64,000 nucleotides of DNA from Annona cherimola (lineage: Eukaryota > Streptophyta > Magnoliopsida > Magnoliales > Annonaceae): the NCBI GenBank assembly GCA_030490835.1, contig CM059975.1, positions 13,087,579-13,151,578 of the forward strand, written 5' to 3'. A program made the position numbers and the translations under genes. Of this stretch, positions 58,576-64,000 are shown one piece after another. Below the pieces are notes generated by a model. It saw only the letters and a list, made by a program, of their open reading frames with translations. It was not told where the DNA came from and did not search any database. Positions within the stretch are counted from its first letter, which is position 1. Every line of letters starts with the position of its first letter.

Positions 58576-61500
58576 GACGGTGGTGCAAAAGGCAGATAGC
58601 GTGCTGGAGATTTTTTTTTTTTTAAAAGGACGAAAATTAATGGAAATGATGCTATATATATATATATATTTAATGAAGACCGAGGAATAAAAAAACGAAG
58701 GACGATGACATGCCGATTGTTTATCTCCTCATTTTTTTTTTTAAATGAGAAAGGAGATGATATGTGCTGGATTTCTTTTTGACGTTTTCTTTTAAAAAAA
58801 ATTAAAAAAAAAAACTGAAAAGGAATGATGATGAGGAAAGGGACAGATGTACGTATCTGGACCCGGATTCTTCTTTGCAATCCCGTTATCAAAATGCAAT
58901 AGAATAAGATGTCAAAATGCAAAAAAAGGTGATCTCCCACGCCTTAAAAAAATGATGAATTTTTTCTGGGTCAGTTTTTTGTGTCCTCTTATGAGGGAGG
59001 GCCCCCCTTTTATAGCTTTCTAAGTTTGTTAATTTGCACATTTGTATTTTCTTTTAATTTTTGCATAACTCCATCTTTCCATTTTTTGCAAAACTCTAAT
59101 AAAAATGGACTTTTTGTAATTTTATGGGTAGTTTTTGGAAACCACCAATGGGGCCCATGGTTTTGCTTGTCTAGTAAGTCAAATCTTTTTTAGTCTTTGA
59201 TTTTGTGTATTTTTGATCTTTTATTTAAATCTTGATTGTTAAATATTTTTCTTGACCTTTAATAGGGCCCACATTTATTGATGTCTTTCATTCATTTTAA
59301 TGGTTCAGATTTTCATTTAATAAGTTGGATTTATTAGTTTTACTTATCACTTGAAAATATTGCAAATTCACCTCTTTCTTTGGTCAAATTGATTTTGACC
59401 ATTAAAAATCTCCTAAAATATTGATTATTTGTTTAATCCAAACCGTTCGTCATGTCGATTCCGCTCCAATTATCTTGAGAAAATATCCTTCACCTCATCA
59501 TGAATGCGAATTGCCCTTGATCTGCTATATGGATTAGTGGTCGTCACCTTAATAGTGGGCTTGAAGCATTAGAGGCCCATGGATCCTACATAAACTTGGG
59601 CTTGCAAATACATGAGTTAAAAATTCAAATACAAATTCACAAAAAACCTTAAATGAGTGTGCCAAATGGTAGGAAGCCCATTTGAAAATTTAATTTTCAT
59701 ATTTAAGTGGGGTGTCAACAACAACATAGACCGTGAGATCTTAAAAACATAACTCGTGAGAAATACTTTAGAGTATTGATTCAAAACATATTTATATCTT
59801 ACCATTTATCATACTAAATACATCTTTACCAAAACATAATTTCCATTGAAAACTTATATCTGGTAAAAAAAATAATACGAAAAATATATGGCATATACAC
59901 AATATATATATATATATAAGTTTAAGATACGTGCAATTTGCTTTTTCGGGATGGTGGGATAAGATAAGAATGGAATGAAATGATGAGATAAAAATGTGTT
60001 ATTGGGTATTAGAATTTTAAAAATGTATTAGGAACAAAAAACATTTTGTTTTAAAATGGAAATTTAATTCTATCCGCGTCCCCATTCCTATATGCATCTC
60101 ATCCCAACTCTTAGAGAGGGCACGCATGGATTAACATGATAAATGATTTAGTTTTTGAAAATATTTTAAATTTAAAAAATCAAGAGTAAACATGTAGCTT
60201 ACTAAATATTGTATCATTATATTATTCGTACTTCAATTGCATGGATACCGTTGAAGATTTCAGTATTTGGGTCCACTTTTGATAGTTGTATAAAAATTTT
60301 AATTCGTACATTTAAAATTATACGTGTAACCATCCTGTTAAATATTTTTGGGGCTCATTTGATAAAAATGATAAACATGTGAAATCAACATAATAAAGTT
60401 ATTTGCTTTATATATTTATTTCAAAATTACTAATTCAACATCTATATATTTAAAATATTTTTCCTACATAGATAAAGAATTTTATAAAGAGGGGTGATCT
60501 CTTACAAATGGCCGCAGTTTGGCACTAATTGCGTTTGGCTGTTTAACTTATTTTTATTTTTAAATTTTTTTATAAACATATTAATCTAGGTATATTTAAT
60601 CTATAATCTAAGTTTTTGCCATTTTGAATATATTTATATATTTTTTATTTTTAAACATGATTAATATTGTGTGCGCACAAGTATAGTCCTACTTCATCCT
60701 TAAAAAAAAAGAAAAAAGAAAAAGAAAAAGCATAGTCCGACTTCGAATTCGCAGGAAACAACAGTGTAGATGTAATTAAAAAAAATAGTAATTCCGGTAA
60801 ATACGATCTTATCTTATTTTTCCTCTATCACAGACATGACATTTTGGACTGAAAGCAACGACCCAAACTCCTGTAGTGTAAGCGCTGGGCCTGGACGCTA
60901 ATGCTCCGCACAGAAGCAGCTCACGTTACCATGACTGAAGTTTGCCTGGTGGTGTCCCATTGCAGGAGAGATGATTGTCGGCCCCACGAAGACGTTGTTC
61001 ATGGACGAGATATCAACAGGCCTGGACAGCTCCACAACATTCCAAATCCTGAAATGCTTGCAGCAGATTGCTCACCTGACTGAGGCAACCATCTTCATTT
61101 CACTCCTTCAACCAGCGCCCGAAACATACGATCTCTTTGATGACATTGTACTCCTCTCAGAAGGCCACATTGTCTACCACGGCCCCAAAGAACATGTCCT
61201 CGAATTCTTCGAGAGCTGCGGATTCCAGTGCCCCGAAAGAAAGGGCGCTGCTGACTTTCTGCAAGAGGTGATTAATCATATTTCTCCACTACCCGAGTTT
61301 GTCACCCAAAACAGAAATTAGGAGAAATTAGTTGTTGGTTCTTCTTCTGTGCAGGTGACTTCAAAGAAGGATCAAGAACAGTACTGGGCCGACAAGAGCA
61401 AGCCATATCACTACATTCCAGCGTCCGAGTTCAGTGAACGATTCAAGAGATTCCATGTAGGCCTGAACTTGTCAGAGGAACTATCAGTAGCATATGATAA

Positions 61501-63853
61501 GAGCAAGAGCCATAAAGCAGCACTAGTATTCAGCAAGTACTCGGTGCCAAAGAAGGAACTCCTTAAAGCTAGCTTCTCCAAGGAGTGGCTTCTTATCAGG
61601 CGGAATTCATTCTTCTATGTCTTTAAGACTGTTCAGGTGAGGGCCCTGCTGGCTTGGATCGCCTAGCCGTTGATTCCAAGCTTACATGCTTCTTGAAACA
61701 ATCATTTGATTCTATTTATGAATTCCACACCAGTGATTGGAGTGGTGCATCCAATTGTAGCCTAAACTCTTATTTAGTATTGTTCTCATCTCTCTTTCAG
61801 ATTATCATTATGGCAATAATTACTTCGACGGTTTTCCTGCGAACAAAGATGGATAGTAAGAATGAAGATGATGGGGGTGCATATGTTGGAGCACTTATCT
61901 TTGCTATGATAGTGAACACGTTCAATGGATTTACTGAGATCTCTCTTACCATTGCAAGGCTCCCTGTGTTCTACAAACAACGTGACCTAATGTTCCACCC
62001 TCCTTGGGTGTTTACTCTACCCAATTTTCTTCTTCAAATCCCAATTTCCATGTTGGAGGCTCTCGTGTGGTTGTTGACTACGTATTACACCATTGGATTT
62101 GCACCAGACCTCAGCAGGTGAGAAACTCAAAACTCTTTTTTTATTCTGTTATAGCATGAGTAGATGATAAAATCTACTTCGCTAGTTTTTCAAGGCTAAA
62201 AAATGTTGAAGATGGTTGTATTCTCAACGCAATGAATGGTAGTTTGACCTTCAGGGCTTTGTTGGTAACTCCAACTGATTTATGACAGGTTTTTCAAGCA
62301 ACTGCTTGTAGTCTTCTTGACCCAGCAAACGGCAGCTGGACTTTTTCGGCTCATTGCTGGGGTATGTAGAAGTATGATCATTTCAGACACTGGAGGATCT
62401 ATCGTGCTCATTATGGTGTTCATGCTTGGTGGATTCATCCTTCCAAAAGGTTCTTAACTTCCAAGCTGGTTTAGCACTCTGTATGGCTTTTTTCATTTTG
62501 ATCCTTTTAACTATGCGTATTTGCTTTCTAGTCCATGAGTTTCACGTATTTGCTTTTTAGGCTTTGTAAGTTTGCTCTCTTTGCATTTTAATCTCTACCG
62601 TTAATGCATGTCAAAAGCTCTGTTGTTAAGTGTATATATGAGTCGACTCATGAGCCTATATATGAGTTGACTCATGCTCATGAGTCGACTCATAACTTTG
62701 TCTTTAACTGCATATATGAATCAACTTGTATATGCAATTAACGGCAAAGGCTAAAATGCAAGTAGGGTAAATGTAACACCCCAAGCTTAACAGTAAGGTA
62801 TTGTCCGCTTTGGGCCTCGGCCCGCACGGTTTTGCCCCTCTGGGTTCACGCGCATCCCGTCCTTTCCCAAAAGGCGCCTCACTGAGATACCTGGCAGCCT
62901 CCACTTATAACCCAGGCTCCCCCCCTCATCCTAACCGATGTGGGATATCACATTCACCCCCCCTTAGGTTAGGATGAGGGGGGGAGCCTGAGTTATAAGT
63001 AGAGACCGCCAGGTACCTTAGTGAGGCGCCTTTTGGGGAAGGACGGGATGCGCGTGAACCCAAAGGGGCAAAACCGTGCGGGCCGAGGCCCAAAGCGGAC
63101 AATATCTTACTGTTAGGCCTGGGGCGTTACAGTAAACTTACAGGGTCTAAAAAGTAAACATGTGAACTCATTAGCTAAAAAGCAAATGCACATAGTTAGA
63201 GGAACTAAAATGCAAAAAATCCGCACTTAGTATATAGTTTTTTTTTAATTTGTATATAATCTATATATATCTACAATCAGTATGCCAAAATAGAAATGTT
63301 ATGGTACAATTTGTCATCATTTAATGTTTTCTAGACTGACCGTCATTTTTCTATATATATCATAGGTGAAATTCCCAAGTGGTGGATATGGGGTTATTGG
63401 TTTTCTCCCCTCACATATGCCTTTAATTCAGTGGCTATTAATGAGATGTTTGCTTCCCGGTGGATGGATAAGTTGGCATGTCTCTTTTTCTCAAGTCTTC
63501 CCTTGTTCTACAATTAACATTTTCTTCTGTTGCTTCTTAGCACTTGTAAGGGTTGCTTAAATCCTATGAAGAGTGCAATCGACTACTTAGATTGCATTTG
63601 TAACCTTAAATTCTCTATCATTTGTTGTCATTTTTATACCAATATGAGTATGTGTTTTCTTTATATCATTTCCATTGACAAGTTATGCAACTATCATAGG
63701 CAGCCGATGGGGTCACAAAGTTGGGCATTGCAATACTAAAGAACTATGATGCCTTCACGAAACAATATTGGTTCTGGATTGGAACAGCAGCCCTCCTTGG
63801 ATATAGTCTCCTTTTCAATGTCCTCTTCACCATGGCACTCATGTATCTAAATC
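52867..63853 (+). CDS. ABCG36-like: second PDR-type ABCG transporter, tandem paralogue (3' part beyond window)
   Basis: Thirteen exons encode about 779 residues covering NBD1 and most of TMD1. The gene continues past the window end. Exons 2-13 have exactly the same lengths and phases as in the upstream gene. Walker [10 protein letters not shown], signature VSGGQRKR and Walker B LFMDE are intact, and no stop was seen after 52867. The N-terminus differs. Sequence matching the upstream gene starts only at 52827, after a SINE, and contains an in-frame TGA (52836-52838) and a net frame change. The first usable ATG is therefore at 52867 (or 52873), giving [14 protein letters not shown] and losing about 20 N-terminal residues. 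The context at 52867 is weak (T at -3). Plausibly functional, since the lost part is a cytosolic tail, but it depends on a new promoter and leader. A nascent pseudogene is the alternative. Confidence 0.8.
53411..53690. mobile_element. Tourist-like MITE in intron 1 of the second transporter
   Basis: The terminal repeats are perfect 12-mers, GGGTGTGTTTGG and its complement CCAAACACACCC, flanked by TTA at 53408-53410 and 53691-53693. At 280 bp, non-coding and AT-rich, this is the best-preserved member of the family in the window and is absent from the equivalent intron upstream. TWA duplications with these ends indicate PIF/Harbinger mobilisation. Confidence 0.85.
55217..55724. mobile_element. 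TIR element in intron 5 of the second transporter
   Basis: The ends GAATGGCTTCGGTGGG and, complemented, GAACGGCTTCGGTGGG open inverted arms of more than 100 bp that share 'aaaaatctaacc' and 'attatttaaaatatg'-type words. The intron in the upstream gene lacks it. The flanking duplication is ambiguous in a T-rich site, so the superfamily is open. Confidence 0.65.
55914..56187. mobile_element. palindromic MITE in intron 6 of the second transporter
   Basis: The ends GGATCCGATCGCATGCACC and, complemented, GGATCCGATGGCATGCGCC are flanked by a perfect 9-bp direct repeat, cttttgaac, at 55905-55913 and 56188-56196. The AT-rich interior is palindromic and related to the other copies. Absent from the upstream gene's intron 6. 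Confidence 0.85.
56861..59720. mobile_element. solo LTR, 2.86 kb, in intron 7 of the second transporter
   Basis: Starts TGTAGCACGTGG and ends GGTGTCAACA (TG...CA). It is flanked by a perfect 5-bp direct repeat, acaac, at 56856-56860 and 59721-59725. No retroviral-type gene is inside. Text such as 'ggagtcgccactaacc' (57300-57315) and the closing 'ggggtgtcaaca' is of a kind common in long LTRs of plant Ty3/gypsy elements. A solo LTR is left when recombination between two LTRs removes the interior. The centre is a degenerate A/T-punctuated tandem repeat. Confidence 0.75.
57690..58830. repeat. degenerate tandem repeat with poly(A)/poly(T) punctuation
   Basis: Units of about 65-85 bp recur, each with a core of the type 'gacgtgctgg/tag', a purine-rich stretch ('gagagaagaaaagg'), then a T-run and an A-run. 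Two adjacent units (about 57800-57870 and 57885-57950) are almost identical, sharing 'aaaagtgatagagagaagaa'. Others are much diverged. Long minus-strand ORFs here are poly-lysine/phenylalanine artefacts. Confidence 0.7.
59726..60965. other. rest of intron 7 of the second transporter
   Basis: AT-rich. About 60533-60665 has left-arm words of the palindromic MITE family ('catattaatctaggtatatt'). The piece 60385-60460 matches short repeats at 20755-20830 and 21130-21210 ('aattcaacatct'). The last 100 bp before the acceptor are GC-richer and resemble the end of the upstream gene's intron. Confidence 0.4.
62485..63222. mobile_element. MULE-type MITE in intron 11 of the second transporter
   Basis: Long inverted arms: 'ggcttttttcattttgatcc' and, complemented from the right, 'ggattttttgcattttagtt'. 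Both are followed by matching 'aactatgygyatttgctttyt' words. 11-bp direct repeats gcactctgtat (62474-62484) and gcacttagtat (63223-63233) agree at 9 positions. The centre has several 'gagtcgactcatg' palindromes. A related copy is at 15839-16347. The element is interrupted by the hairpin at 62772-63131. Confidence 0.7.
62772..63131. mobile_element. 360-bp near-perfect hairpin element nested in the MULE-MITE
   Basis: Two GC-rich arms of about 165 bp are nearly perfect reverse complements: 'ccgctttgggcctcggcccg' in the left arm is answered by 'cgggccgaggcccaaagcgg' in the right. The ends are TGTAACACCCC...GGGGCGTTACA, and a perfect 5-bp repeat, gtaaa, flanks it (62767-62771 and 63132-63136). TG...CA ends with a 5-bp duplication are LTR-like, while the foldback form is MITE-like. 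The central 'aaccgatgtgggatatcaca' is a word met in plant LTR/TRIM-type repeats. It is far more GC-rich than anything nearby. Confidence 0.75.
63475..63477 (+). other. GC splice donor after exon 12 of the second transporter
   Basis: Alignment with the upstream gene (ACG|gtatgtc) places the donor at TTG|gcatgtc here. The length of exon 12 (110 nt) and the frame into exon 13 are kept only with this site. GC-AG introns are a known minor class, spliced when the rest of the donor is strong. Confidence 0.6.
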
Positions 63854-64000
63854 GTAAGTACTTGGTTTAAGCAAAATTTAGAGTAATGTGGATTTACAAT
63901 TTCTATATGAGTAAGGTAATGCAAATGTAACAAAAATTTTCAGAATTTTCTCTTTAACACTAGTAACAACTAAATTTCAATTTTTTCTTTAAATTGTTAG
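63854..64000. other. start of intron 13 of the second transporter, cut by the window end
   Basis: Begins gtaagtac after CTAAATC and remains intronic to the last base. Exon 14 is not reached. Confidence 0.7.

Larger units (their letters stand above)
52867..63853 (+). other. exon map of the second transporter, exons 1-13
   Basis: Exons: 52867-53201, 53806-54015, 54243-54327, 54645-54804, 55087-55163, 55775-55828, 56395-56485, 60966-61267, 61355-61636, 61801-62117, 62289-62449, 63366-63475, 63700-63853. All introns begin GT and end AG except intron 12, which begins GC. Intron 7 is 4480 bp against 522 bp in the upstream gene, and intron 5 is 611 bp against 186 bp. Both expansions are explained by inserted elements. 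Confidence 0.85.

Noticed and set aside
58235..58940. Minus-strand ORFs of 117-131 codons
   Set aside because: They are made of poly-F/poly-K runs translated from the A/T-punctuated repeat.
62704..62904. 66-codon minus-strand ORF
   Set aside because: Lies in the arm of the hairpin element, which is non-coding.
1..64000. CRISPR array, bacterial operon or rRNA genes
   Set aside because: No regularly spaced identical repeats with unique spacers, no ribosomal motifs, and clear spliced plant genes.

Overview
This is AT-rich plant nuclear DNA. The reasons are multi-exon genes with GT-AG introns, a full-size pleiotropic-drug-resistance (PDR/ABCG) transporter, tRNA-derived SINEs, plant-type LINE RNase H fragments, hAT/Mutator/Tourist-type DNA elements, and very little coding density. 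It is an angiosperm, probably not a grass; I cannot name the species from the sequence.

Layout: 1-29.4 kb is a gene-poor block of nested transposable elements. It holds a 1.9-kb non-autonomous hAT (494-2358), a Pack-MULE-like element (17854-19830) carrying a broken, antisense fragment of a MORN-domain phosphatidylinositol-4-phosphate 5-kinase gene, many palindromic MITEs with 9-12 bp target duplications, Tourist-like MITEs, SINEs and a LINE fragment. At 31442-42467 there is a complete 23-exon gene for a 1493-residue PDR-type ABCG transporter of the ABCG36/PDR8(PEN3)-like group. At 42.5-52.6 kb lies a second repeat-rich spacer with a LINE fragment and a short hAT derivative. At 52867 to beyond the window end is a tandem paralogue, of which exons 1-13 are present and open. 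Eleven of these 13 exons (2-12) have exactly the same length as in the first gene, as does exon 13; exon 1 is shortened at its start.

The paralogue has been invaded repeatedly. A SINE sits inside its original first coding exon, followed by an in-frame TGA and a frameshift, so translation must begin further in. Intron 1 holds a Tourist-like MITE, intron 5 a TIR element, intron 6 a palindromic MITE, intron 7 a 2.86-kb solo LTR with a perfect 5-bp duplication, and intron 11 a MULE-type MITE with a hairpin element nested in it. Exon 12 ends at a GC rather than a GT donor.

The two transporter genes are the only convincing protein-coding genes. They would encode plasma-membrane ATP-driven exporters of the kind used in plant defence and secondary-metabolite export. 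I saw no evidence for a new multi-gene system. The interesting material is how elements captured, split and decorated genes here.
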